From the NCBI GenBank assembly GCA_944328845.1, contig CALVHV010000005.1:1-44022 (forward strand): a stretch of DNA of 44,022 bases, given 5' to 3'. Each line of letters starts with the position of its first letter. Positions within the stretch are counted from its first letter, which is position 1. Origin of the DNA: an uncultured Clostridia bacterium. GTDB taxonomy: Bacteria; Bacillota; Clostridia; Christensenellales; Borkfalkiaceae. A program made the position numbers and the translations under genes. Under the pieces are notes generated by a model. The model did not search any database. It was given only the letters and a program-made list of their open reading frames with translations, and was not told the DNA's origin. Below, one piece after another: positions 1-8,886 of this stretch.

Positions 1-1458
1 ACGGGCTTCCTCGGAAAAGTGGACAACTACTTCGGGATCACGAAGATGAAGTCCAGCTTCAAGACGGAAATGCTCGCCGGTCTGACGACGTTCATGACGA
101 TGGTCTACATCCTCATCGTCAACGCGGGCACGGGGATGTTTACGGCATCCATCGTCGTCGGCGAAGATGTGGTGCAGATCATTCCGGGGCTGACCTTTGG
201 GGCAATGTACATCGTTACGGCGATTTCGGCGATCGTAGGTACGCTTTTGATGGCTTTCCTTGCCAAACTGCCTTTCGCGCAGGCTCCCGGCATGGGCTTG
301 AACGCATTCTTTGTGTTCACGATCTGTCTTGGCATGGGTTACAGCTATGCAAACGGTCTGCTGATCGTGCTTTGCTCCGGTCTGCTGTTCCTTACCCTGA
401 CCATCGTCGGTGCGCGCAGGGCGATCGTCCGTTCCGTTCCGGAAGCGATCCGCATTGCGATCCCTGCGGGTATCGGTCTGTTCATTGCTTTTGTCGGTAT
501 GCAGAATGCGGGTCTGGTCGTTGACAGTGCGACCCTCGTCGGCATGGTTTCCTTCAACGTGCTCACCTTTACGTCCGGCGGCGCGGCAATGATCGGCGCG
601 GTTGTTTCCATTCTGTCTCTGCTGATGATCGCCATCTTCTCCAAACTGAAGATCAAGGCCGCCATGGTGCTCGGCATCATCGGCAGCGCGATCCTGTACT
701 ACATTTTCCTCGGCATCGGTGTTGCGACGGGTTCCGCATCCTGCCAGGCAGTGTTTGACCGCATCACGTTCAACAATCCTATCCAGGCGTTCAAAGATTT
801 CGGCACCCTTTCCTTCGGCAAAGTGTTTACGGAAGGCTTTAAGGGCATCGAAGGGAGCATGATCTTCGACTTCATTGCAGCCCTCGTTGCGTTTGCAATG
901 GTCGATATGTTCGATACCATCGGCACCCTCATGGGCACCTGCCAGGCGGCGGGCAAAGAGAGCGGCCTGCTCGATGAGACGGGCGAAGTGAAAAACATCC
1001 AGAAAGCGCTCCTGTGCGACTCCATCGCTACCTGCACGGGCGCTATCCTCGGTACCTCCACCGTTACGACCTTCGTCGAGTCTTCCGCAGGCGTTGCAGA
1101 AGGCGGCAGGACTGGCTTCACCTCCCTGGTCGTCGCTATCCTGTTTGCGGTTGCCATGTTCCTCAGCCCCATCGCGGCGCTCATTCCTTCCTGCGCTACG
1201 GCAGGCGCGTTGATGTATGTCGGCGTGCTCATGATGCGCAACGTCATCAACATCGACTGGAAAGACCCCGCAGCGGCTGTTCCCGCATTCCTCACCATTT
1301 CCGTGATGAGCTTTACCTACTCCATCTCTTACGGTATAGCAGCGGGCTTCATCTCCTACACGCTGATCAAGCTGTGCACGGGTAAGGTCAAGGATATCAG
1401 CATCGTTACGGCGATCCTCAGCCTTGTGTTCCTGTTCACCTTCCTGTTCACGCACTGA
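1..1458 (+). CDS. NCS2-family purine (hypoxanthine/guanine/adenine) permease, 5' end possibly missing
   Basis: Integral membrane proton-coupled purine importer of the AzgA/PbuG branch of NCS2. The N-terminal part reads KTEMLAGLTTFMTMVYIL, a hallmark of this branch, followed by many hydrophobic segments; QAPGMGLNAFF and DMFDTIGT are further family motifs. The frame stays open to the first base of the window. A GTG at 19 could serve as a start, but in-frame codons before it (TGFLGK) suit an extended N-terminus, so the true start probably lies upstream. The roughly 480 residues seen match the usual family length. It is followed by a strong terminator and then adenine deaminase, so a role in purine uptake for salvage fits; which purine it prefers cannot be read from sequence. 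Confidence 0.9.
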   Translation, partial: TGFLGKVDNYFGITKMKSSFKTEMLAGLTTFMTMVYILIVNAGTGMFTASIVVGEDVVQIIPGLTFGAMYIVTAISAIVGTLLMAFLAKLPFAQAPGMGLNAFFVFTICLGMGYSYANGLLIVLCSGLLFLTLTIVGARRAIVRSVPEAIRIAIPAGIGLFIAFVGMQNAGLVVDSATLVGMVSFNVLTFTSGGAAMIGAVVSILSLLMIAIFSKLKIKAAMVLGIIGSAILYYIFLGIGVATGSASCQAVFDRITFNNPIQAFKDFGTLSFGKVFTEGFKGIEGSMIFDFIAALVAFAMVDMFDTIGTLMGTCQAAGKESGLLDETGEVKNIQKALLCDSIATCTGAILGTSTVTTFVESSAGVAEGGRTGFTSLVVAILFAVAMFLSPIAALIPSCATAGALMYVGVLMMRNVINIDWKDPAAAVPAFLTISVMSFTYSISYGIAAGFISYTLIKLCTGKVKDISIVTAILSLVFLFTFLFTH

Positions 1459-1478
1459 GTCCTGCAAAATAAAAAAAT

Positions 1479-1523
1479 CCCCGCGTCCCCGCAGAAAAGC
1501 AGGGGCGCGGGCTTTTCTTTTTT
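1479..1523 (+). terminator. Rho-independent terminator after purine permease
   Basis: A GC-rich hairpin (arms around CCCGCGTCCCC and AGGGGCGCGGG, loop about GCAGAAAAGC) is followed by a run of T broken by one C. It lies about 20 bases after the permease stop codon. Confidence 0.9.
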
Positions 1524-1532
1524 CAAAAGATA

Positions 1533-1541
1533 TGCTATAAT
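1533..1541 (+). promoter_or_regulatory. Extended -10 promoter for adenine deaminase
   Basis: TGCTATAAT gives a perfect TATAAT (1536-1541) with the extended TGn element. The -35 position (1513-1518, TTTTCT) is poor and overlaps the T tract of the terminator. The gene starts about 40 bases downstream. Confidence 0.6.
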
Positions 1542-1581
1542 CGAAGTGTAAAGAATAAACTCTGTTACGGGAGGAAATACC

Positions 1582-3291
1582 ATGCTGGAAAAACTCATCG
1601 ACGCCGCCGTCGGGAATAAAAAGGCGGAGACGGTGCTGAAGAACGGAAGCTTTGTCAACGTGTTTACGGGCGAGATCGTCAAAGCGGACATCGCCATGGA
1701 AGGGGGGAAGATCGTCGGGTTCGGCGATTACGAAGGTGAGACGGAGTACGACATTTCGGGTAAAGTAGCCGTCCCCGGTCTCATCGACGCGCACGTGCAC
1801 ATCGAAAGTTCACAGCTTTCGCCCGAGGAGTTTGCAAAGATGGTCCTGCCGCGGGGCACGACCACCGTCATCGCCGATCCGCACGAGATCACCAACGTCT
1901 GCGGTATCGCGGGGGCGCAGTACATCGCACAGGCGTGCGCGCGCACGCCGCTCGAAGCCAAGGTCATGCTCCCTTCCTGTGTGCCCGCCACTTCCTTCGA
2001 AACGAGCGGCGCCGTCCTCACGGGCGCGGATACCGAAAAATTTATCCGTGAAGATTTTATCCACGGCCTGGGCGAATTTATGAACTACCCCGGCGTCATT
2101 TACAAGGACAAAGAGGTGATGCGCAAGCTGGAAGCGGCGCACGCCGCGGGCAAGCCGATCGACGGCCACGCGCCCGACACGTACGGGAAGGGGCTGAACG
2201 GATACCTCTGCACGGGCATTTCCACCGATCACGAATGCACTTCTCCCGAAGAGGCGCTGGAAAAGGTTTCCAAGGGCGTGTACGTGCATCTGCGCGAGGG
2301 CTCTGCCACGCGCAACGTCGCCACCAACTGCAAGGCGGTCAACGCATATAACATGCGCCGTTTCCTCTTCTGCACGGACGATCGCCACGCGGCGGACATC
2401 AAGGCGAAGGGACATCTGGACAACGCTCTGCGCGTTGCCGTTGCGGCGGGTATGGATCCCGTGTGGGCGGTCATTGCCGCAACGCTCAATTCCGCGGAGT
2501 GCTACCGTCTGTACAAAAAGGGCGCCATCGCACCCGGATACGACGCGGACATTGCCGTTTTCGACGATTTGCAGAATTTCCGCTGCGCCTATACGTTCAA
2601 GGGCGGGAAACTGGTGGCAAAAGAAGGAAAACCGCTGTTCGAAACGGAAAATTATCTGCCCGACGCGGTCAAAAATACCGTACACGTGGGCGAGGTGAAG
2701 GCGGACGATTTTCGCCTGAAACTCAAGGGAACGCGCGCAAACGTGCTGCGTCTGCTCCCCGATAACGTGGTCACCGAGCGCGTCGTGCGCGAGGTGAAAA
2801 GCGAGGGTGGGGACGTCTGCCTGCAGGGGACCGATCTTCTCAAAATGGCGGTTGTGGAGCGCCATCACGGCACGGGGAACATCGGGCTGGGACTTTTGGA
2901 AGGGTACGGCCTGCGCGGCGGCGCCATCGGGCTGACCATCGCGCACGATTCGCACAACATCATCGTCCTCGGCGACAACAATGCAGACATGGCGGCTGTC
3001 GTGGCGGAACTGCGCCGCATCGGCGGCGGCATGGCGGTGGTCAAGGGCGGCAAGGCACAGTCGCTTTCCCTCGACATCGCGGGGCTGATGAGCTCTTTGC
3101 CCGCCGAAGAGTACAGCGCGCAGTCGGAAGCACTGCTCGAAAGCGCGTACGGCATGGGCATTTCCCGCGACGTGGAAGCGTTCATGAGCCTGTCTTTCCT
3201 CGCATTGCTCGTCATTCCCGCCATCAAACTGTCGGACAAAGGTCTGTTCGACGTGACGAAATTTGCCTTTCTTCCTATCGACGCGGAGTAG
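1582..3291 (+). CDS. ade: Adenine deaminase
   Basis: Cytoplasmic metal-dependent amidohydrolase that converts adenine to hypoxanthine plus ammonia in purine salvage. The N-terminal third carries the metal site motif GLIDAHVHIESS, followed by DPHEITNVCG; DGHAPDTYGKGL and STDHECT lie further on, and FCTDDRH supplies a later metal ligand. The C-terminal region with HHGTGNIGLGLLEGYGL and AHDSHNIIVLG is typical of bacterial Ade. The length of 569 residues is normal. The start ATG follows GGGAGGA at good spacing. It is the gene after a purine permease but has its own promoter behind a terminator, so the two are neighbours by function rather than one strict operon. Confidence 0.95.
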   Translation: MLEKLIDAAVGNKKAETVLKNGSFVNVFTGEIVKADIAMEGGKIVGFGDYEGETEYDISGKVAVPGLIDAHVHIESSQLSPEEFAKMVLPRGTTTVIADPHEITNVCGIAGAQYIAQACARTPLEAKVMLPSCVPATSFETSGAVLTGADTEKFIREDFIHGLGEFMNYPGVIYKDKEVMRKLEAAHAAGKPIDGHAPDTYGKGLNGYLCTGISTDHECTSPEEALEKVSKGVYVHLREGSATRNVATNCKAVNAYNMRRFLFCTDDRHAADIKAKGHLDNALRVAVAAGMDPVWAVIAATLNSAECYRLYKKGAIAPGYDADIAVFDDLQNFRCAYTFKGGKLVAKEGKPLFETENYLPDAVKNTVHVGEVKADDFRLKLKGTRANVLRLLPDNVVTERVVREVKSEGGDVCLQGTDLLKMAVVERHHGTGNIGLGLLEGYGLRGGAIGLTIAHDSHNIIVLGDNNADMAAVVAELRRIGGGMAVVKGGKAQSLSLDIAGLMSSLPAEEYSAQSEALLESAYGMGISRDVEAFMSLSFLALLVIPAIKLSDKGLFDVTKFAFLPIDAE

Positions 3292-3379
3292 ATCTTTAAA
3301 AATTGAGTGCGGCTTGCGCGCCCGTCAGGCGTCCGCACCGCGAGACGGTCTACGAATTTAAAGACAAATACAATACAAG

Positions 3380-3407
3380 AGCCTGCCTTCTTGGCTGGCT
3401 ATTTTTG
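3380..3407 (+). terminator. Probable terminator downstream of adenine deaminase
   Basis: AGCCTGCC (3380-3387) pairs with GGCTGGCT (3393-3400) with one T-T mismatch and a TTCTT loop; ATTTTTG follows. It lies about 90 bases after the stop codon. The rest of the gap from 3292 to 3516 holds a second weak inverted repeat (GTGCGG/CCGCAC, 3307-3338) and no gene that I can support. Confidence 0.5.
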
Positions 3408-3516
3408 AGCGCACATCCGGTAAAAGGCGGGGCGGATAAGATCTTGCACCGCGGGAAAAGGGATTGCGCGGGCAGGATTTTTGTCGCGGGGGACGTTGCC
3501 TTTTTTTGTTTTTCTG

Positions 3517-3545
3517 TTGACAGAACGGGAGAAGGATGATAAAAT
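3517..3545 (+). promoter_or_regulatory. Sigma-70-type promoter for the six-hairpin glycosidase-like gene
   Basis: TTGACA (3517-3522), a 17-base spacer, then TAAAAT (3540-3545) preceded by TG as an extended -10. The start codon is 35 bases downstream. Confidence 0.8.
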
Positions 3546-3579
3546 CCAATCATTGCGAATTACGCAGAAGGGGGAAAAC

Positions 3580-5571
3580 ATGAAAATCAAGGATAAAGAG
3601 ATCCTTTTCTTTTTCAGAAAAGAGGGTCGCAAGGAGCAGTTTTTTGTCAGGCAGGATGCGGACGGCACGTTTCGGTGTACCCGTGATGAATTCAGCTTTG
3701 AGATGCGCTTAGGCAGTCCGCGCACGGGTGCGGAAGGGCTTACCGAATACGGTTTTTGCGGCAGGATGAAGAGTTCATTCCCCACGCGCGTGAAGATACA
3801 GTGGTGCGTGGGGAAAGGGTATCCCATCATTCCGTGCAATATCTTCGGCGACAACAATTACCGCCTCGTCGAGGAACCCGCCTTTCCGCACCTCACCGAG
3901 GAAAAGGGGAACAGCAGGTTTGTTTCGGACGCATGGGAATTCAACGCCGACCGCGCGTCTCACCCGATCGCAATGTCGGTGAACGGTAAGAGGACGTACG
4001 GTCTGTACATCGACCCGGACAAGATGCCGTCTGCCTCGCTGTCCGCAACGGCAGACGGAAAGATCGGCGTGGGCTGCGGATATGTCAACGAGCCGATCCT
4101 GTTTCTCAACAAATCGGAATGGGAGCCCTCCGACGCGGCGCTGATCGAGGAGTGCAGTTTCGAAGGCGCCTTCTATTATTCGGAAAAAGAATTCGCCGTT
4201 TATGAAATGTTGAGGAGCGTTTACCAAAAATATCGGCAGGGAGCCATGCCTTTTTCGGAAAAAGAGTATGCAAAGCTCCCCAAAGCCGTCGAGGGGATGC
4301 TGTCGGCGATGCGGGCGAGTTACGATGAAAAAGAAGAGGTCTTTTCCGATCTGGAATTTGACCCGTACCGTCAGGCGGGGGAGGCGGGGCAGGTCAAAAA
4401 GTTCCGCGATTGCAGGGAGATCGGCTGGACGGGCGGCGCAAACCTGTATTATCCTTTGCTGGAGGCGGAGACCCTGCTGAGCGGAAAGCTGAGGAAAGAC
4501 GGCTTTTTTACGGCGGCGGCGATCCGCTGGTTCGATCAACTTACTTTGCGGTATAACGAAAAGTCAGGGTTTTTATTCGATCTGGACAAAAACACGGGCC
4601 CGATGTCCGGTTGGGGGGCGGCGGCAAGCGATGTAAACGGATGGTGGGCGGGTTATGTCGTCAAAGACTGTCATTGCGCCTATACCAACGGCACGGCTCT
4701 CTGTTATCTTCTCAAAGCGTATTCCCTCCTGTCGGAAAACGGCATCGGAAAGGGGGAATGGCTGGAAACGGCAAAAAAGGTTTTGGATACCGTCTGCGCC
4801 TTACAGCGAAAGGACGGAAATCTCGGCTATGCCTATTGCGTGAACGAAAAAGCCGTCCTTTCGTACGAGGGCTTTGCGGGGTGTTGGTTTTGCGTGGGGC
4901 TGGCGCAGATGTATGCCCTGACAGGGGAGAAAAAGTACTTGCAATGCTGCGAAAAGGCGATGGAATACTATGCTTCTTTTTTGTACGCCTGCAATGTTTA
5001 CGGCACGCCGATGGATACAAAGTGGAGCGTGGACGAGGAGGGGAACCTCGCCTTTCTCAAAGCCTGCGTGCGGCTGCACCAAGTCACGGGCGAGGGAAAA
5101 TGGCTGAAACTTGCCCTCCTTTCCGCCGATTACGAGTATCTGTGGAGATATGCCCGAAAGGGCAGGGCGCTGTATCCTCCGTTGGATCAGGCAGGGTACA
5201 GCGCCGTCGGCGGGAGCGTTACCTCCGTTTCCAATCCGCACATTCATCCGATGGCGTGCATCGATTGCGAAGATCTTCTCTATCTGTATCGGCAGACTAA
5301 AGACGAATATCATTTTTCACGCTGTATCGACGGGGTCAGGCATTTTATGGCGGGGCTGGAGATCTGGAGCCGTTATATCACCCATGAGAAGATCGGGTTC
5401 ATGTCCGAGCGCTTTTGCCCCTCCGACGGGTTTACGACGCAGCGCTACGCAGACGGAAAGCGCGCGTCCGTCTGGTTTGTACACAATTGCTGGGCGGTCT
5501 GCGCGGTGCTGGACGGATTCGATCAGCTGCTGCGGGACAAACTCGGACAAGAAGAAGGCGGTAAAGAATGA
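3580..5571 (+). CDS. Six-hairpin glycosidase-like protein, function unassigned
   Basis: A 663-residue cytoplasmic protein without signal peptide. I chose ATG 3580 because AAGGGGG lies just upstream and the promoter at 3517-3545 falls inside any longer version. The N-terminal half looks beta-rich. The C-terminal half (about residue 280 onward) has regularly spaced helices with aromatic and glycine-rich turns such as GWTGGANLYYPLLEAE, NGWWAGYVVKDCHCAY and GFAGCWFCVGLAQMYALTG. This layout resembles the alpha/alpha six-hairpin toroid of several glycoside hydrolase and lyase families. I cannot name a family or catalytic residue. Its position at the head of a glycan-degradation locus suggests a role in oligosaccharide or uronate breakdown. 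Cysteine content is unusually high for a cytoplasmic hydrolase. An anti-parallel phosphorylase-like or isomerase/epimerase barrel is the main alternative. Confidence 0.75.
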   Translation: MKIKDKEILFFFRKEGRKEQFFVRQDADGTFRCTRDEFSFEMRLGSPRTGAEGLTEYGFCGRMKSSFPTRVKIQWCVGKGYPIIPCNIFGDNNYRLVEEPAFPHLTEEKGNSRFVSDAWEFNADRASHPIAMSVNGKRTYGLYIDPDKMPSASLSATADGKIGVGCGYVNEPILFLNKSEWEPSDAALIEECSFEGAFYYSEKEFAVYEMLRSVYQKYRQGAMPFSEKEYAKLPKAVEGMLSAMRASYDEKEEVFSDLEFDPYRQAGEAGQVKKFRDCREIGWTGGANLYYPLLEAETLLSGKLRKDGFFTAAAIRWFDQLTLRYNEKSGFLFDLDKNTGPMSGWGAAASDVNGWWAGYVVKDCHCAYTNGTALCYLLKAYSLLSENGIGKGEWLETAKKVLDTVCALQRKDGNLGYAYCVNEKAVLSYEGFAGCWFCVGLAQMYALTGEKKYLQCCEKAMEYYASFLYACNVYGTPMDTKWSVDEEGNLAFLKACVRLHQVTGEGKWLKLALLSADYEYLWRYARKGRALYPPLDQAGYSAVGGSVTSVSNPHIHPMACIDCEDLLYLYRQTKDEYHFSRCIDGVRHFMAGLEIWSRYITHEKIGFMSERFCPSDGFTTQRYADGKRASVWFVHNCWAVCAVLDGFDQLLRDKLGQEEGGKE

Positions 5572-5636
5572 TTGCATCCGCGCGGGAGTTGCGTCAAATA
5601 AAATCGTACGATCTGTTTTCGGAAAGAAATTTGCCG

Positions 5637-5665
5637 TTGTCATAGAAAATTTCCTGTGCTATAAT
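5637..5665 (+). promoter_or_regulatory. Sigma-70-type promoter for the GH28-like lipoprotein gene
   Basis: TTGTCA (5637-5642), 17 bases, then TATAAT (5660-5665) preceded by TGC, an extended -10 identical to the one before adenine deaminase. The gene starts 22 bases downstream, giving a very short leader. Confidence 0.8.
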
Positions 5666-5687
5666 GCCCGCAAAGGGGGAAAGAAAT

Positions 5688-7199
5688 ATGACAAGACTTG
5701 CAAGGCGGATGGCTGCGGCAATTTTTTTGCTGGTTCTGATCTTCGGAATATTTTGCGGATGCGCCTCTGCGCCCGAACAGGCGGGCGAGGTGGTGCCGTA
5801 CGATCTTTCGCCGCGCGCCGTCGTCGATGACGAGATCACTTTAAAAGTCAACGGGAAAGAGATCCCCGTCGAACATTATCTCAGCGCGCGCTACGCAAGA
5901 TTTGCCCTTCTCGGAAAGGGAAAGATCGAAGTTTCGTTTGCGTGCGAATACGAAAACGTGCAGGTGTACCCGCTGCGGCTCGGCCTGAACAACGAAGTTA
6001 AAAAGGATACGCTGACATTTACCCTGCAAGAGCCGCAAAACATCATGATTCAGTTCGGAAAGAGCGATTCCGTTCTGATGCTGTTTATAGACAAGGCGGT
6101 GCCCTCTCTGACCGAAGAGGAAAAAGCGGGCGCCATGATCGCGGCGGATTTCGGATTCGATCTGACGGGCAAGACGGACGACACGGAAAAATTCGAGCAG
6201 ATGCTGCAGGAGTTTAAAGAGTCGGATCGGGACATTTTGTATTTCGGCAAGGGGATCTATTCTGCCAAAACCTATGTTTTGGACGGCATCGAAAACAAGA
6301 CATTTTTCTTTGAGCCCGGCGCATTTTTGGATATGTTCATGCCCTCCGGTCCCGAGGAGAACAAGCCCGGGATGGAGATCAAAAACTGCAAGGGGCTGAA
6401 GATCCTAGGCGCGGGCATGCTCGATTCGAAAGGCAAGGAGATCAGGGAGACGTTCGGCCCCATCCGCAACGGATTCAACGCGCGCGGCGTGCAGATGGGC
6501 CGCATCGAAAATGTTCTGATCGACGGGCTCGTGATCAAGGGCTCGCGCAATTCGAGCCTTTTGTGCGAGGACGGCGCGAGCCGCGACCTCACCATCAAAA
6601 ACGTGCGCATCGTCGCCCCCAAAGAGATCACCTACGAATGGCTGGACGGTATCAATCTCACGTCCGTCAAAAATGTGCGCATAGAGGACTGCATGGTCTT
6701 TACCAACGACGATTGTTTTGCCTCCGGGCACTATTTCGGGTCGGGCGTGGAGGACAAGATCCCTTCGGAAAACTTTTACGTAAAGAACATGATCGGCTAC
6801 ACCACGCTTGCCTGCGGGATCAGGCTGGGCTATCAGGCGTTTTACGATATGCTCGGTTATACTTTCGAGCAATGTGAATTTTACGGGTATACGACTTCCT
6901 ATCTGTACATCGAGGAACTGCTGGAGGACAATCGCTACGACGATATCGTCGTGCAGGATACGGTCATCAAGATAGAACCTTCGCAGGGATACTTTGTCGA
7001 ATTTATCGGAAACCCCAAAATAGACAACATCATTTTTAAAGACGTAAAATTTTACGGCGAAAAGCTGTTCAAGGTACGGCAGGGATGCACGGTCACGTTC
7101 GAAAATTGCTATATGAACGACGTGCGCATCGACAGCGGGAATTGCGAGGACTTTTTTGTAAAATTCCCGACAGAAACGCTCGAGATCGTCTGCAAGTGA
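5688..7199 (+). CDS. GH28-like right-handed beta-helix lipoprotein
   Basis: A 503-residue exported protein. The start ATG follows AAAGGGGGAAAG. A signal peptide ends at Cys23/Cys25 (IFCGC), so it is probably a lipoprotein on the outer face of the membrane. After a beta-sandwich-like N-terminal region, AADFGFDLTGKTDDTEKF begins a pectin-lyase-type parallel beta-helix. Polygalacturonase (GH28) landmarks are visible: WLDG (about 318-321) in place of NTDG, and NDDC (340-343) in place of DD. The GHG histidine motif aligns with ACG (375-377), so the usual active-site histidine appears lost, while an arginine of the RIK region may survive (Arg379). It could therefore have a changed specificity or act only in binding. 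The sulfatase follows after 27 bases, probably in the same transcript. Confidence 0.8.
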   Translation: MTRLARRMAAAIFLLVLIFGIFCGCASAPEQAGEVVPYDLSPRAVVDDEITLKVNGKEIPVEHYLSARYARFALLGKGKIEVSFACEYENVQVYPLRLGLNNEVKKDTLTFTLQEPQNIMIQFGKSDSVLMLFIDKAVPSLTEEEKAGAMIAADFGFDLTGKTDDTEKFEQMLQEFKESDRDILYFGKGIYSAKTYVLDGIENKTFFFEPGAFLDMFMPSGPEENKPGMEIKNCKGLKILGAGMLDSKGKEIRETFGPIRNGFNARGVQMGRIENVLIDGLVIKGSRNSSLLCEDGASRDLTIKNVRIVAPKEITYEWLDGINLTSVKNVRIEDCMVFTNDDCFASGHYFGSGVEDKIPSENFYVKNMIGYTTLACGIRLGYQAFYDMLGYTFEQCEFYGYTTSYLYIEELLEDNRYDDIVVQDTVIKIEPSQGYFVEFIGNPKIDNIIFKDVKFYGEKLFKVRQGCTVTFENCYMNDVRIDSGNCEDFFVKFPTETLEIVCK

Positions 7200-7226
7200 G
7201 CGCAATGGCGGATGGGTGGAAAATCA

Positions 7227-8834
7227 ATGGACAGACCGAATATTATTATTTTTAACCCGGACCAGATGCGGGCAGACAGTTTGCATCATTTGGGGAATCG
7301 GGCGGCCAGAACAGATTTTTTGGACGAGTTTGCGGCAAACGATGCCGTTTCGTTTCGCCGCGCGTTTTGTCAGAACCCTGTCTGCGTTCCCAGCCGCTGC
7401 AGCTTTTCTACGGGGCTGTATCCGCATGTGCGCGGACACAGGACGATGAGTTATCTTTTAAGGCGCGGCGAGCCCACCTTTTTCAGCGAACTGAAAAAAG
7501 CGGGTTACTATGTCTGGATGAACGGCAGGAACGATCTCCTCGCGGGTCAGGACGGGGAGTTGTTTCGCGAAAATGCAGACGAAATTTACTGCGGCGGCAA
7601 AACCTCTCAGCTCGGACCGGAAGCGGACCTGAGGGGCGCGCTCGGCGACAAAAATTATTATTCTTTTTATGCAGGCAGATTTTCCGTCGACGAAAACGGG
7701 AAAAATAATTGTCCTGATGAGGAAGACCTCGAGGCTGCGATCGAGCGGATCCGCAAGCCGCCTGCCGATCGTCCGCTTTGTCTCTTTCTCGGTCTATTGT
7801 ATCCGCATCCGCCTTACGGGGTGGAGGAGCCTTATTTTTCCGCGATAGACGCAGCTCTGCTGCCTCCGCGCATTGCAGGGTCGGGTATCGGCAAGCCGAG
7901 GATGGAAAGCCTGATCCGTGAAAGACAAAATCTGTTCGGATACGGAGAGGAAGACTGGGATGCGCTGCGTGCCTGTTATCTTGGCATGTGCATGAAGGTG
8001 GATGCAATGTTCCGCAAGCTGTGCGACGCTTTGAAGGAAGCAGGGCTTTACGACAACTCTCTCATCCTTTTTTTCAGCGATCACGGCGATTATACTGGGG
8101 ATTACGGTTTGACGGAAAAGGCACAGAACACTTTCGAAGATTGCCTTGTAAACGTGCCGCTTCTGATAAAGCCGCCGCAAGGAAAAGCGGATCGCGGCAT
8201 TTGCGGATCCTTGGTCGAGCTTGTAGATGTATATGCCACAATCATGGATTTTGCAAAAGTACAGCCTTCGCACAGTCATTTCGGCAAAAGTCTGCGCCCT
8301 CTTTTGTACGATCGTTCTGCAAATATCCGCGATCATGTCTGTTGCGAGGGGGGCAGGCTTGCGGAAGAAATACATTGCGACGAGTTTCATTCTTTCGGGG
8401 CCGAGGGGATCGGCCGCGAATCTCCCTATTGGCCTCGGCTATCCGCTCAGGCAGACGGAACGGCGCACGGCAAAGGTGTGATGCTCCGCACCAAAAAATA
8501 TAAATATGTATCCAGATTGTACGAATCGGACGAACTGTACGATTTGGAAAAAGACCCTCATGAATTGCGCAATCTTATCTCCGATAAAAGATATTCGCGC
8601 GTTGCGGCGCAACTGAGAGAAAAGACGCTTCGGTGGCTTCTTGCTACGTCGGATACGGTCCCGTATGATTTCGATTCCAGAGTGGGATACGAAATTTTAT
8701 GGGGAAAAGTGAAAGACCTCGTTCCGGAGGGGCATGAGGAAGAGATAAGGGCATTGATCGGCACGGGAATCTCTTTAGGGGAACTGAAGGCGGAGTGCCG
8801 AAAACGATTTACGGAAAGTGAGAGAAAAGTATAA
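7227..8834 (+). CDS. Sulfatase, cysteine-type, cytoplasmic
   Basis: A 535-residue member of the alkaline phosphatase-fold sulfatases, which hydrolyse sulfate esters from sugars. The N-terminus PNIIIFNPDQMRAD provides a calcium ligand. CVPSRCSFSTGLYPH holds the core motif Cys53-x-Pro-Ser-Arg, where the cysteine is converted to formylglycine; a radical-SAM maturase must be encoded elsewhere. FSDHGDYTGDYGL (Asp285, His286) supplies further metal ligands. The start at 7227 is preferred over an in-frame ATG at 7212 because GGTGGA sits correctly upstream. There is no signal peptide, so it acts on imported sulfated sugars. It is the last gene before a strong terminator. The particular sulfatase subfamily and its substrate cannot be assigned here. 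Confidence 0.93.
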   Translation: MDRPNIIIFNPDQMRADSLHHLGNRAARTDFLDEFAANDAVSFRRAFCQNPVCVPSRCSFSTGLYPHVRGHRTMSYLLRRGEPTFFSELKKAGYYVWMNGRNDLLAGQDGELFRENADEIYCGGKTSQLGPEADLRGALGDKNYYSFYAGRFSVDENGKNNCPDEEDLEAAIERIRKPPADRPLCLFLGLLYPHPPYGVEEPYFSAIDAALLPPRIAGSGIGKPRMESLIRERQNLFGYGEEDWDALRACYLGMCMKVDAMFRKLCDALKEAGLYDNSLILFFSDHGDYTGDYGLTEKAQNTFEDCLVNVPLLIKPPQGKADRGICGSLVELVDVYATIMDFAKVQPSHSHFGKSLRPLLYDRSANIRDHVCCEGGRLAEEIHCDEFHSFGAEGIGRESPYWPRLSAQADGTAHGKGVMLRTKKYKYVSRLYESDELYDLEKDPHELRNLISDKRYSRVAAQLREKTLRWLLATSDTVPYDFDSRVGYEILWGKVKDLVPEGHEEEIRALIGTGISLGELKAECRKRFTESERKV

Positions 8835-8844
8835 TATTTTTGGA

Positions 8845-8886
8845 AATCCCCGCGCACCGTCGGCAGGTGCGCGGGGATTTTTTTTC
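8845..8886 (+). terminator. Strong Rho-independent terminator after sulfatase
   Basis: A perfect 14-bp stem (8845-8858 with 8866-8879), loop GTCGGCA, followed by a run of T to 8885. It closes the first transcription unit of the glycan locus. Confidence 0.97.
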
